A stretch of DNA of 64,000 nt from Candidatus Delongbacteria bacterium (GTDB lineage Bacteria; CAIWAD01): NCBI GenBank assembly GCA_041675285.1, contig JBAYTZ010000013.1:1-64000 (forward strand), in the 5' to 3' direction. The position numbers and the translations under genes were made by a program. Positions within the stretch are counted from its first letter, which is position 1. Each line of letters starts with the position of its first letter. Positions 43,010 through 51,875 of the stretch are shown piece by piece. The notes under the pieces are model-generated. The model was not told the DNA's origin. It saw only the letters and a program-made list of their open reading frames with translations, and did not search any database.

Positions 43010-44506
43010 TTATTCGCCCCAGCGGCTGTGTTCGCGCACCTGGTAGAACAGCTCCTCGTAGAGCTTGGCACTGTGGGCCCAGGAGAAGTCCTGCTTCATG
43101 GCGTTCTTCTGCAGGCGCCGCATGGCGCGCGGGTTGCGCCAAGCGCTGAGCGCCGTGTCGACGGATTCCAGCAGCGCCTCGGCATTATAGTCCTCGAAGG
43201 CGAAGCCCGTCGCCCGGTCGGCGTCCTCCAGGAAGGGGATCACCGTGTCCTTCAGGCCGCCGGTGGCGTGCACCACGGGCAGCGTGCCATAGCGCATGGA
43301 GTACATCTGGCTGAGCCCGCAGGGCTCATAGCGGCTGGGCATCAGGAAGAAATCGGCCCCGGCGTAGATCAGGTGCGCCAGCGCCTCGCTGTAACCCACG
43401 CGCACGGCCATCCGCTCGGGATGGGCCGCGGCCACGTCGCTGAGGAACTTCTCGAACTGGGCCTCGCCCGAGCCGAGGATCACCAGCCGCAGATCCCGCT
43501 GCAGCAGCCGATCCAGACAGCCCGCCAGAATGTTCATGCCCTTTTGCCCCGTCAGCCGCGTCACCATGGCCAGCACGGGCCCGCCGAAGCCCGGGTCCAG
43601 GCCGAACTCCCGCAGGAGGCGCGGCCGGTTGCCCGCCTTGCGCGGCAGGTGCGAGCTGGAGAAGGGCTCCTCGAGCAGCGGATCCGTGGCCGGGTTCCAC
43701 TCCTCCACGTCGATGCCGTTGAGAATGCCGCGCACGCGCTCGCCGTGCTGGCGCAGCACGCCGTCGAGGCCGTGGCCCAGCCCGGCCGTGCAGATCTCCC
43801 GGGCATAGGTGGGCGAGACCGTCACCACCTCGTCGGCGAAACTGATGCCGGCCTTCAGGCAGTTGAGCTGGCCGTAGAATTCAAAAGGACTGAGCGGAAA
43901 GAGCAGCTCCCGGGGCAGGCCGAGCTTGGTGATGGATTCCGCCGGCAGCACGCCCTGGTAGCCCAGATTGTGCAGGCTCAGCACCGAGCGCGTCTGCTGG
44001 AGGGCGCGGTTCTCCTGGTGCCGGATGCGCAGCAGGGCCGGGATCAGCGCCGTGTGCCAGTCCGAGCAGACGATCAGGTCCGGCTGCATGTCGGTCTGGC
44101 GGACCAGCTCCAGCAGCGCGGTCTGGAAGAAGAACCAGCGCTCGTCGTCGTCGGGCCAGGGCTTGCCGGTCAGCGGATCGTCGTAGATCCCCGTGCGCTC
44201 GAAGTAGTATTGGTTCTCGATGAACAGGGCCCGGCACTCGCTGCGCGGATAGCTGGCGGCGAAGATGCGGGTGGGAAAATCGTTGCCCAGGAAGCGCACG
44301 TGGATGGTGGCCAGCAGCTCCAGCCCGGCCTCGGCGCGGTCCACCGAGGCGAAGAGCGGCAGCACCGTGGCCACCTCGTGTCCCAGGTTGAAGAGTTCGC
44401 GCGGCAGGGCGCCCATCACGTCGCCCAGGCCCCCGCTCTTGATCCAGGGCACGGCTTCCGCGGCCACGAAGAGCACGCGCAGCACGCCCCGCCGGGGTTC
44501 TTTCAT
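43010..44506 (-). CDS. glgA: Glycogen (starch) synthase
   Basis: This GT5 enzyme extends alpha-1,4-glucan from ADP-glucose. It is 498 aa, normal length. The nucleotide-sugar binding loop KSGGLGDVMGALP lies near residue 23, with SLHNLGYQG, VSPTYAREI, LNGIDVEEWNP, VTRLTGQKG and the C-terminal SRYEPCGLSQMYSMRYGTLP. The start is ATG at 44504-44506, overlapping galT by four bases. Co-transcription with galT suggests both serve a storage-polysaccharide or galactose-to-glycogen flow. Confidence 0.96.
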   Translation of the reverse strand: MKEPRRGVLRVLFVAAEAVPWIKSGGLGDVMGALPRELFNLGHEVATVLPLFASVDRAEAGLELLATIHVRFLGNDFPTRIFAASYPRSECRALFIENQYYFERTGIYDDPLTGKPWPDDDERWFFFQTALLELVRQTDMQPDLIVCSDWHTALIPALLRIRHQENRALQQTRSVLSLHNLGYQGVLPAESITKLGLPRELLFPLSPFEFYGQLNCLKAGISFADEVVTVSPTYAREICTAGLGHGLDGVLRQHGERVRGILNGIDVEEWNPATDPLLEEPFSSSHLPRKAGNRPRLLREFGLDPGFGGPVLAMVTRLTGQKGMNILAGCLDRLLQRDLRLVILGSGEAQFEKFLSDVAAAHPERMAVRVGYSEALAHLIYAGADFFLMPSRYEPCGLSQMYSMRYGTLPVVHATGGLKDTVIPFLEDADRATGFAFEDYNAEALLESVDTALSAWRNPRAMRRLQKNAMKQDFSWAHSAKLYEELFYQVREHSRWGE

Positions 44507-45534
44507 GCCACCTGCACCTTGCGCAGGTGGTCCGCCGCCACCTCCGGCGCCACCGGGTTGATGTGCAGGCCCGTGCCCCATTCGAAGCCCGCCGGCTGGG
44601 TCATGCGCGGCAGGATCTCCACGTGCCAGTGCCAGTCGTACTGGATGGTGTCCCAGTAGTTGCTGCGCCGCAGGCTGTGCCCTGTGTTGGGCGCGGTGTG
44701 GAAAATGAAGTTGAAGGGCGGATCCCCCAGCGCGCCGCGCAGACGCTTGAGCACGATGTGCATGATCTTCGACAAGTCCTGCACGATCTCCGGCCGCTCC
44801 ACGGCGAAATCGAAGGAGTGGACGCGGGGCAGGATCATCAATTCATAGGGGAAGCGCGAGGCGTAGGGACAGATGGCGGCGAAGTGGTCCGTCAGGGCCG
44901 CCAGCCGCGCGCCGGACTCCAGCTCCTGGGTCAGGATGTCGCAGAACAGGCAGCGCTCTTTCAGCCGGAAGTGCTCGCGCGCCGAGGTCAGCTCGTTGGA
45001 GACCGTGCGCGGCGTCACCGGCGTGGCGATGATCTGCGTGTGCGGGTGGGCGATGGTCGCCCCGGCGTCGGCGCCGTAGTTCTTGAAAATGATGACGTAC
45101 TTGAAGCGCGGGTCACGCTTCAGGTCCACCAGCCGGGCCTGATAGGCGAAGAAAATGCGCGCCATCTGCTCGGGGCTCATCTCCGCCATGTGCTGCATGT
45201 GGCGCGGCGTCTCGATCAGCACTTCATGGGCGCCGATCCCGTTCATCACGTCGTAATAGCCCACTCCGCGGCGGTCGGCGTTGCCTTCCACCTGCAGGGC
45301 GGGAAACTTGTTGGGCACCACGCGCAGCTCCCAACCCGACGTGTTGGGCTGGCGGCCGGGGGGGCCCAGGGCCAGGATCTCCGGCGGCGTGGTGCCTTCC
45401 ATCCCCTCGCAGAAGGGACAGCTGGGGTTGCGCGGAAAGCGCAATTCACCTTCGAACTGCAGGGGGCGGGCCCCCCGCTCCTTGGCGATGATCACCCAGC
45501 GCCGCTGGATGGGGTCGTGACGAAGTTCGGGCAT
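44503..45534 (-). CDS. galT: Galactose-1-phosphate uridylyltransferase
   Basis: This Leloir enzyme exchanges UMP between UDP-glucose and galactose-1-phosphate. It is 343 aa. The zinc site CPFCEG (CxxC) and a second CLFCD, the nucleotidylated histidine in AHPHTQI, and the C-terminal WHWHVEI are visible. It may instead act on another sugar phosphate (an ADP-sugar phosphorylase relative), as some members coupled to glgA do. The start at 45532-45534 is the first codon matching the family. Confidence 0.93.
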   Translation of the reverse strand: MPELRHDPIQRRWVIIAKERGARPLQFEGELRFPRNPSCPFCEGMEGTTPPEILALGPPGRQPNTSGWELRVVPNKFPALQVEGNADRRGVGYYDVMNGIGAHEVLIETPRHMQHMAEMSPEQMARIFFAYQARLVDLKRDPRFKYVIIFKNYGADAGATIAHPHTQIIATPVTPRTVSNELTSAREHFRLKERCLFCDILTQELESGARLAALTDHFAAICPYASRFPYELMILPRVHSFDFAVERPEIVQDLSKIMHIVLKRLRGALGDPPFNFIFHTAPNTGHSLRRSNYWDTIQYDWHWHVEILPRMTQPAGFEWGTGLHINPVAPEVAADHLRKVQVA

Positions 45535-45624
45535 GCGCCTCCCGGAGCTGCTGAATCGAGTCTCGCGCCTGCTATGGGTTCTCGGGGTCCGGGACGGCGG
45601 GCCGGCCGCCGCCGGATCCGGCGC

Positions 45625-45831
45625 TCAGCTGCTGGTGCCGGCGGCCTTGAAACAATCCTCCCGCCAGACGCAGTCCAGCTGGTCGCAGACGCCGTCCACG
45701 GCGGTGGCGAAACAGTCAAAGTTGCCCTCGCTGGCCTGCAGCAGGCGGACCAGCTCCACGCGCGTGGCGCCGGGCGGCTGCTTGATGCCCCGGGCCTTGA
45801 TCATGGCGCGAATCTCATTGAAGGTCGGCAT
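45625..45831 (-). CDS. SAP-like small protein
   Basis: This encodes 68 aa. The N-terminal half (FNEIRAMIKARGIKQPPGAT, then RVELVRLLQ) has the helix-extended loop-helix pattern of SAP-type nucleic-acid-binding motifs. The C-terminal half has a C-x8-C-x4-C-x4-C arrangement (FDCFATAVDGVCDQLDCVWR, EDC) that may bind metal or form disulfides. Such small proteins occur near metabolic genes without known roles. Confidence 0.65.
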   Translation of the reverse strand: MPTFNEIRAMIKARGIKQPPGATRVELVRLLQASEGNFDCFATAVDGVCDQLDCVWREDCFKAAGTSS

Positions 45832-46140
45832 GGATACTCCCGTAGTGTTCCTTTGTCATCGACAGCCCGGGCCGGCAGCTGTAGCCGGCGGCGTTCAACC
45901 TGTGCAAAACGCGGGAAGGGTCGTTGATTGTCATAGCCTTCCACGCCGGGCACCTGCAAGGTAACAACGGATCCGGCAGGTTTGCCCACTGGCCCTTCCG
46001 TCGGCCGGGGCCGGACGCGGCGCCGCACCCCACCCGTCCGCCACCCTCCCGCCGCCAGCCGTCGGCAGGGGTCCGGGAACGCCGGTTCAAATTGACACCG
46101 GCAGGGGTGATTGATAGATTCGACCCATAAGGAGGCGTGT
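45832..46140. other. Divergent intergenic region with STAS promoter
   Basis: A 309-bp gap. Its right end holds a strong promoter for the STAS gene (46092-46120). The middle is GC-rich with several short inverted repeats (GGCCGGGGCCGG around 46006) but no gene and no other clear signal. Confidence 0.45.
46092..46120 (+). promoter_or_regulatory. Promoter of the STAS-phosphatase operon
   Basis: -35 TTGACA (46092-46097, perfect), 17-bp spacer, -10 TAGATT (46115-46120). The predicted start is near 46127, so the leader is about 13 nt and consists mainly of the ribosome site AAGGAGG (46129-46135) five bases before the ATG. Confidence 0.75.
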
Positions 46141-46479
46141 ATGAAGATCTCAGCCGAGAGCCGGGACAACCTTGTGGTGCTGACCCTGAAGGGCAACCTG
46201 TTGGGGGGCCCTGACGCGGACTCCTTCTACAATGAGGTGAAGTCCTTCCTGGACAAGGGCAACCGCCAGTTCGTCCTGGATCTGTCCAATGTCAAACTGA
46301 TGAATTCCTCAGGCCTGGGCATCCTGATCAAGGCCCTCAAACCCGTGCGCGAAGCCGGAGGCGATTTCCATCTCGCTTCGGTGACGGAAAAAATCGACTC
46401 GCTGTTCATGATCACCAAGCTCTACCAGGTGTTCAAGAGTTTCCCCGACGTGGAGCAGGCGAGCCGAGCCTTCGAATGA
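46141..46479 (+). CDS. STAS-domain anti-sigma factor antagonist
   Basis: This encodes 112 aa. The phosphorylation loop DLSNVKLMNSSGLGILI carries candidate Ser56/Ser57. In partner switching the unphosphorylated STAS protein sequesters an anti-sigma kinase; a SpoIIE-type phosphatase removes the phosphate. The phosphatase is the next gene, overlapping by four bases. No kinase gene is in the window. Confidence 0.93.
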   Translation: MKISAESRDNLVVLTLKGNLLGGPDADSFYNEVKSFLDKGNRQFVLDLSNVKLMNSSGLGILIKALKPVREAGGDFHLASVTEKIDSLFMITKLYQVFKSFPDVEQASRAFE

Positions 46480-47948
46480 ACCCCGCCGGGCCGGAGTCGG
46501 CCTCGTCCGTCCACTACTCCGGTCCCGGGCGCGACGTCCTGGACGCCCTGCGCCAGTTGGTCGAGCGGCTGGAAGCGCTGCGGCAGCAAGAACCCGCCCC
46601 GAGCAGCCAGGCCTCGTCGGCCTGGCTGCTTCATGTCCGGCAGGCCCTGGAGGAACTGGACGGCAGCACGGCGCGCCTGCGCGACCTGCTGGAACCCGCC
46701 CGCACCCTGCGGGAGAACCGCTTACTGCGCGAGATCGGCCGCCGGCTGGGGCGCGACCTGGGCAGCGAATCCCTGGCCCTGCTGATCATGGACACCCTGG
46801 GCGGCGTAGTGGACTTCGACGCAGCCGGCATCTACTTCCTCGACCCCAAAGACGCCACCATCCGCTGGGAATCCCTGCGCGGCTACGACACGGACAAGCT
46901 GCACCTGGTGCGCCAGAAACTGGACCGCGGCATCATGGGCTGGATCGCACGCCACAAGGAATCCGTGGTCGTGCCGGACGTGCGCGTGGATCCGCGCTAT
47001 TTCAACGCCCGCGACCGCACCCGGAGCGAGCTGGTGGTGCCCATCCTGCTGGAGGACCGGGTCATCGGCTTCTTCAACCTGGAATCGGACCGCCCCGCCT
47101 GCTACGGCGAACAGGAACGGCTGCTGATGGAAGTGCTGGCCAGCCAGGTGGCCCAGACCGTGGAGCACACGCTGCTGCGCGCGGACCGCGAGGAGCGCCG
47201 CCGCGTCCAGGCGGACCTCAAGGTGGCCCGCAGCATCCAGCGCTCGCTCCTGCCCAAGGCGGACCTGCACCTGCACGACGTGGAGGTGGCCGGGCTCAAC
47301 CTGCCCTCCACGGAAGTGGGCGGCGACTACTTCGACCACTTCATGATCACGCCCCAGGACATCGGGCTGGTGATCGCCGACGTGGCGGGCAAGGGCATTC
47401 CCGCCAGCCTGCTGATGGCCAGCGTGCGCACGGGCATCCACATCCTCACCCAGTACCGGCTGGACATGGCCGGCATGCTGAGCCACTTGAACGAGCACCT
47501 GCTGGAGGTCACCGCGGCCGACAGTTTCGTCACGGTCTTCTACGGCGTGTATCACCGCCCCAGTCGCCGGCTGACCTACGTGAACGCCGGCCACAACCCG
47601 CCCCAGCTGCTGCGGCGGGCCACGGGCGCGCTGGAGTCCCTGGAGACGGGTGGCCTGATCCTGGGCGCCTTCCGCGACGTGCACTACGAACTGGGTCTGG
47701 TGGACCTGGAACCCGGCGACCGCCTCTTCTTCTACACCGACGGCCTGAACGAGACGGAGAACGCCGGCGGGCGGGAGTTCGGGCTGGAGGGCATCGCCCA
47801 CGCCCTGCGCGAGGCGGGCCGGCTGGACGCGCGCGGCCTGCTGCAGCACGAGCTGGCGGCCCTGCGCCTGCACGCCGGGCTGCACGAGCGCGTGACGCGC
47901 TTTCCCGACGACCTGACCCTGATGGCCCTGGTCTGCGCGGATGAGTGA
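46476..47948 (+). CDS. GAF-SpoIIE (PP2C) serine phosphatase
   Basis: This encodes 490 aa. A coiled N-terminal region is followed by a GAF sensor domain (about 80-245: ALLIMDTLGGVVDFDAAGIY, ELVVPILLEDRVIGFFNLES) and a PP2C phosphatase (about 260-490) with metal ligands in VGGDYFDH, IADVAGKGIPASLLM, YVNAGHNPP, FYTDGLNETENA and FPDDLTLM. It would dephosphorylate the STAS protein encoded directly upstream. The signal sensed by the GAF is unknown. Confidence 0.94.
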   Translation: MNPAGPESASSVHYSGPGRDVLDALRQLVERLEALRQQEPAPSSQASSAWLLHVRQALEELDGSTARLRDLLEPARTLRENRLLREIGRRLGRDLGSESLALLIMDTLGGVVDFDAAGIYFLDPKDATIRWESLRGYDTDKLHLVRQKLDRGIMGWIARHKESVVVPDVRVDPRYFNARDRTRSELVVPILLEDRVIGFFNLESDRPACYGEQERLLMEVLASQVAQTVEHTLLRADREERRRVQADLKVARSIQRSLLPKADLHLHDVEVAGLNLPSTEVGGDYFDHFMITPQDIGLVIADVAGKGIPASLLMASVRTGIHILTQYRLDMAGMLSHLNEHLLEVTAADSFVTVFYGVYHRPSRRLTYVNAGHNPPQLLRRATGALESLETGGLILGAFRDVHYELGLVDLEPGDRLFFYTDGLNETENAGGREFGLEGIAHALREAGRLDARGLLQHELAALRLHAGLHERVTRFPDDLTLMALVCADE

Positions 47949-47973
47949 GCCGCGCCAAGCGAAGGAGACGGCC

Positions 47974-48459
47974 GTGCGACGGGCCATCTACCCCGGCACC
48001 TTTGACCCCCTGACCCTGGGTCACCTGGACATTGTGGAGCGGGCGCGGCGGACCTTCGACGAGGTCGTCGTGCTGTTGGCCGTAAACACGGGCAAGACCC
48101 CGCTCTTCTCCCTGCAGCAGCGGCTGGAACTGGTGCGCGCCAGCGTGGCCGGGCTGGACGGCGTCCGGGTGGACTGCCACGACGGCCTGTTGGTGGAGTA
48201 CGCCCAGCGCGTCCAGGCCACGGCCATCGTGCGCGGACTGCGGGCCATCAGCGATTTCGACTACGAATTCCAGATGGCCATCGTGAACCGGAAACTGGCT
48301 CCCCAGGTGGAGACGGTCTTCCTGATGCCCAGCGAGGAGTGGAGCTACCTCAATTCCTCCATCGTCCGCGAGCTGTGGCGATTCGGCGGCGACTACTCGC
48401 GCTTCGTGCCGGAGGTGGTGCGCAGCGCCATGGACCAACTCAAAGGAAGTGCCTCATGA
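47974..48459 (+). CDS. coaD: Phosphopantetheine adenylyltransferase
   Basis: This catalyses the penultimate step of coenzyme A synthesis. It is 161 aa from the GTG at 47974, which has GAAGGAGA upstream; an in-frame ATG at 47941 overlaps the phosphatase gene and would add 11 non-family residues. The nucleotidyltransferase motif YPGTFDPLTLGH, RGLRAISDFDYEFQMA and the final block SSSIVRE-like (NSSIVRELWRFGGD) are present. It overlaps pta by four bases. Confidence 0.95.
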   Translation: MRRAIYPGTFDPLTLGHLDIVERARRTFDEVVVLLAVNTGKTPLFSLQQRLELVRASVAGLDGVRVDCHDGLLVEYAQRVQATAIVRGLRAISDFDYEFQMAIVNRKLAPQVETVFLMPSEEWSYLNSSIVRELWRFGGDYSRFVPEVVRSAMDQLKGSAS

Positions 48460-49430
48460 ATATCCTGGACACGCTCCAGCAGAAGGCCCGCGAACGCGGC
48501 AAGCACGTGGTGCTGCCCGAGGGCGAGGATCCCCGCACCATCCAGGCGGCCAAGTTCCTCAAGGAGAAGGAGATCTGCCGGGTGACCCTGCTGGGTCGCC
48601 GCTCCGAGGTGGAGCGGCTGGCCGCCGAGCACGGCCTGAGCCTGCTGGCGCGCGAGATCGTGGACCCGTCCGCCAGCGAGTGGACTTCGGAGTTCGCCCA
48701 CGAGCTGTTCAACCTGCGCAAGGCCAAGGGCATGACGCTGGAGGCGGCCACGGAGGCCGTGCACAACGTGATGTACTTCGCCGCCTTCATGGTGCGGCGC
48801 AAGATCGCCGACGCCAGCGTGGGCGGCGCGTTGCACACCACGGGCGACGTGATCCGCGCCGGCCTGCACGCCCTGGGCATGGCGCCGGGCATCGACACGG
48901 TCTCCTCCAGCTTCCTGATGGTGATGCCTGACGGGCGCCTGTTCACCTTCGCCGACTGCGCCATCGTGCCGCAGCCGGACGCCAAGCAGCTGGCCTCCAT
49001 CGCCATGGCCTCCGCCAAGACCCACCGCGCGCTGACAGGCACGGAGCCGCGGGTGGCCATGCTGAGCTTCTCCACCAAGGGCAGCGCCAAGCACGCGGAC
49101 GTGGACAAGGTGCTGGCCGCGCTGGAGATCATCCGCCAGGCCGACCCGGAGTTGTCCGTGGACGGCGAGCTGCAGCTGGACGCGGCCATCGTGCCCAAGG
49201 TGGCAGCCTCCAAGGCGCCGGGCAGTTCCGTGGCGGGCAGCGCCAACGTGCTGGTCTTCCCGGACCTGGACGCGGGCAACATCGGCTACAAGCTGACCCA
49301 GCGGCTGGCGGGCGCCGAGGCCATCGGGCCGACGGTGCAGGGCCTGTCCGCACCCTTCATGGACCTGTCGCGCGGCTGCTCCTGGAGCGACATCGCCAAC
49401 GTGGCGGCCATCGCCTCGCTGATGGCCTGA
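48456..49430 (+). CDS. pta: Phosphate acetyltransferase
   Basis: This interconverts acetyl-CoA and acetyl phosphate. It is 324 aa, the short bacterial form. Blocks include VLPEGEDPRTIQAA, HTTGDVIRAGL, SSSFLMV, RVAMLSFSTKGSAKH, ELQLDAAIVPKVAASKAPGS and the final ANVLVFPDLDAGNIGYKLTQRL with GPTVQGLSAPFMDLSRG. No ackA is adjacent. A palindromic element follows its stop codon. Confidence 0.95.
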   Translation: MNILDTLQQKARERGKHVVLPEGEDPRTIQAAKFLKEKEICRVTLLGRRSEVERLAAEHGLSLLAREIVDPSASEWTSEFAHELFNLRKAKGMTLEAATEAVHNVMYFAAFMVRRKIADASVGGALHTTGDVIRAGLHALGMAPGIDTVSSSFLMVMPDGRLFTFADCAIVPQPDAKQLASIAMASAKTHRALTGTEPRVAMLSFSTKGSAKHADVDKVLAALEIIRQADPELSVDGELQLDAAIVPKVAASKAPGSSVAGSANVLVFPDLDAGNIGYKLTQRLAGAEAIGPTVQGLSAPFMDLSRGCSWSDIANVAAIASLMA

Positions 49431-49454
49431 GCGCTTGCCGAGTCTCTGGTTTTT

Positions 49455-49557
49455 ACCACAGAGACACAGGGACACAGCAAAACCAGATCGAGAGAGGGAT
49501 GCCCGCGCATCCCTCTCTTTACTTAACCGTGTCTCTGTGTCTCTGTGCCTCTGTGGT
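49455..49557. repeat. Intergenic palindromic element E1 (CACAGAGACACAG family)
   Basis: Outer arms 49455-49477 (ACCACAGAGACACAGGGACA...) and 49535-49557 (complement, 21 of 23 matching) flank an inner perfect 12-bp hairpin (49491-49502/49507-49518, AGAGAGGGATGC with loop CCGC). It sits between the convergent pta and hyfI and would fold into a long double hairpin, a likely two-way terminator. E2 lies at 59659-59770; a solo arm at 4403-4424. Confidence 0.8.
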
Positions 49558-49562
49558 GTGAA

Positions 49563-50327
49563 TCAGTTTGATTCCAGCCGCCCGAGCAGGCGCAGCAGGC
49601 CGTCCAGGATCGTCAGCGGATGCGGCGGACAACCGGGGATGTAGAGGTCCACGGGCAGGTCGTGGACGCCGTCCTGCTGCTCGGGTCGGCCGGCGAAGGG
49701 GCCGCCGCTAATGGCGCAGGCCCCCACGGCGATGACCAGCTTGGGCGCCGGCACGGCGTCCCAGGTCTTGCGCAGGGCCAGGGCCATGTTTTGTGTCACG
49801 GGGCCGGTGATCAGCAGCCCGTCCGCGTGGCGGGGCGAGGCCACCAGCTGGATGCCGAAGCGCCCCAGGTCCCAGCCGACGGTCCCCAGCACGTTGATGT
49901 CAGCTTCGCAGGCGTTGCAGCCGCCCGCGCTCACCTGGCGCAGTTTGAGGGAGCGGCCGAAGAGCCGCTTGAGCCGGTGGTCCAGGGCCGTGGCCAGCCG
50001 CAGCTCCTCGGTCCCCGCCAATTCCAGGTCGCCGCGCTGTCGCACGGCCAGGCGGTGGTCCGGCCCGAACGCGATGGCGCCCGCGGGGCAGGCCTCGGCG
50101 CAGTCCGGGCAGAACAGACAGCGGCCCAGATCGATGCGGCCCGGTCCGGCCAGGTCGATGGCCCCCGTGGAACAGGCGTCGACACAGGCTTGGCACTCCG
50201 CCGGACAGCGGGTGCGCTCCAGGCGCGGACGCCCGCGGAAGCGGTCGGACAACTCGGGCGGCGGGCCCTGGGGCCACTCGATGGTCCGGTGTCCCTGCCG
50301 CAGACGCTCCAGCAGAATCTTCAGCAC
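49563..50327 (-). CDS. Ferredoxin-fused NuoB/HyfI-type small subunit
   Basis: This encodes 254 aa. Residues about 38-92 hold a two-[4Fe-4S] ferredoxin (CPAECQACVDACS and CLFCPDCAEACP). The rest is a NuoB/HycG-type domain keeping the proximal-cluster cysteines: GGCNACEAD near 136, GACAISGG near 202 and PGCPPHP near 230. Electrons would enter by the ferredoxin module and reach the large subunit. It is the last gene of a seven-gene operon. The combination suggests ferredoxin as donor. Confidence 0.9.
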   Translation of the reverse strand: MLKILLERLRQGHRTIEWPQGPPPELSDRFRGRPRLERTRCPAECQACVDACSTGAIDLAGPGRIDLGRCLFCPDCAEACPAGAIAFGPDHRLAVRQRGDLELAGTEELRLATALDHRLKRLFGRSLKLRQVSAGGCNACEADINVLGTVGWDLGRFGIQLVASPRHADGLLITGPVTQNMALALRKTWDAVPAPKLVIAVGACAISGGPFAGRPEQQDGVHDLPVDLYIPGCPPHPLTILDGLLRLLGRLESN

Positions 50328-50348
50328 GCGGGGATCCTCCCGGAAATC

Positions 50349-51875
50349 CTACAGGTCATGGCCGCAGTAGGAGAGATTGAAACTCTTGTTGCAGAGCGGG
50401 AAGTCGGAGATCTGCTGACCGCGCAGCGCCAGGGCCAGCCCGCTCCAGTTGTGGAAGGACGGGTCCACCACCTTGCAGCGTGCGATCCGGCCCGCCCCGT
50501 CGGTGAGCAGCGTGTGACAGACCTCGCCGCGCCAGCCCTCCACCAGGGAGACCGCCAGCATGTCCGGCGCCAGTCCGCTCGTCAGCCGGTCTGCCCCGTC
50601 GGCGGCAGCGGCCCGGATGGGACCGCCGGCCAGCGAGCGCAACTGGTCCCGGATGAACTCGAGGGAGCGTTGGATCTCCGTCCAGCGCACCTGGGCCCGG
50701 GCGAAGACGTCGCCGGCGCCGGCGGAGGCCAGCGGAATGTGGCTGAAGCGCCAGATGCCCGCGGGGTGATCCAGCCGCACGTCGCGCGCCAGACCCGAAG
50801 CCCGGGCCGCCGGTCCCACCAGCCCCAGCTCCCGTGCCGTCTCCTGCGCCAGCACGCCTGTGTCCTCGAAGCGCGCCATGGCCGAGGGCGTGTCCCAGAG
50901 AAGCGTGATCGCCGCCCGCGTGTCGCGCTCGAAGCCCTCCAGCCGCTCCAGGATCAGGGAGATGCGCGCGGGGTCCACGTCGAAACCCAGCCCGCCGGGC
51001 CGCACCAGCCCGCGCCCGAAGCGGTTCCCGCAGAGCAGGGCGCTCAGGTTGAGGAAGTCGCCACGCAGGCGTCCGCACCACGAGGAGGTGGGCAGGAACC
51101 CCACGTCGCCGGCCAGGGCGCCCAGATCGCCCACGTGGTTGGCCAGCCGCTCGAGTTCCAGTCCCACGCCCCGCAGGGCCTGGGCGCGGAGGGGCGCCGG
51201 ACAGTCGGCCAGCGCCTCCAGGGCCTGGCACCAGGCCGTGGCGTGCGCCACGCTGCTGTCCCCGGCCAGCGTCTCCGCCAGATGCAGGCCGCGGGCGGAG
51301 TGGCCGGCCAGGGCGCGCTCCACGCCGCGGTGCTGGTAGCCCAGCGCGATCTCCAGATGCAGCACCTCCTCGCCCAGCACCTGGAAGCGAAAGTGGCCGG
51401 GTTCGATCACGCCGGCGTGGACGGGCCCCACGGCCACTTCGTGGACCTCGTCGCCCTCCACCCGGTAGAAATCCCCCGTCCCGGGCGGCAGCTCCGGATC
51501 GCCCTCCCGGGCGGCCAGGTAGCGGACGGGTTTCAGCCAGGGGTGGCCCTCCGGCCGCAGGCCCGTCTCCTCGGCGATCTCGCGCTCGAAGAGGTGGAGC
51601 TGGGGACAGTCGGGCGTCAGGGACGGATAGCCGGCCGACCTGATCGGGCAGCGTGAGACGTGCAGCCGGCTGCGCGCATCGTCGGCCAAGACCAGCAGGA
51701 GCTCCACCTCGGGCCCCGGCTGGGGCCGGCGGGCGAACAGCGCGGAGACCCGCTGCCCGGCCGCGACGGATTCGAGCAGCTGGTCGCGGAAGGCGGGGAA
51801 CTCCACCTGCGGCACCTGATCCAGCGGCAGGGCCAACCCGTTCATCAACTCGACGCGGGTCCGGTTCGCGCTCAT
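50349..51875 (-). CDS. HyfG/HycE-type large subunit lacking NiFe-binding cysteines
   Basis: This encodes 508 aa, with a NuoC-like N-terminal domain fused to a NuoD/hydrogenase large-subunit domain. In true NiFe hydrogenases two CxxC pairs hold the metal. Here the first is replaced by a segment reading LAGDSSVAHATAWCQAL (near 200), and the C-terminal DPCxxC is replaced by VDPSFHNW (near 470), followed by the SFNLSYCGHDL end. So no NiFe site can form, as in NuoD and in the energy-converting hydrogenase-related (Ehr) complexes. It probably reduces a quinone or moves protons without H2 chemistry. It overlaps hyfF by four bases. Confidence 0.9.
   Translation of the reverse strand: MSANRTRVELMNGLALPLDQVPQVEFPAFRDQLLESVAAGQRVSALFARRPQPGPEVELLLVLADDARSRLHVSRCPIRSAGYPSLTPDCPQLHLFEREIAEETGLRPEGHPWLKPVRYLAAREGDPELPPGTGDFYRVEGDEVHEVAVGPVHAGVIEPGHFRFQVLGEEVLHLEIALGYQHRGVERALAGHSARGLHLAETLAGDSSVAHATAWCQALEALADCPAPLRAQALRGVGLELERLANHVGDLGALAGDVGFLPTSSWCGRLRGDFLNLSALLCGNRFGRGLVRPGGLGFDVDPARISLILERLEGFERDTRAAITLLWDTPSAMARFEDTGVLAQETARELGLVGPAARASGLARDVRLDHPAGIWRFSHIPLASAGAGDVFARAQVRWTEIQRSLEFIRDQLRSLAGGPIRAAAADGADRLTSGLAPDMLAVSLVEGWRGEVCHTLLTDGAGRIARCKVVDPSFHNWSGLALALRGQQISDFPLCNKSFNLSYCGHDL

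Noticed and set aside
45924..46130. Small frame upstream of the STAS gene
   Set aside because: It overlaps the promoter, has no ribosome site and shows no recognisable motif.
49563..51875. Functional NiFe hydrogenase
   Set aside because: Both metal-binding CxxC pairs are absent from the large subunit, and no maturation genes are nearby.
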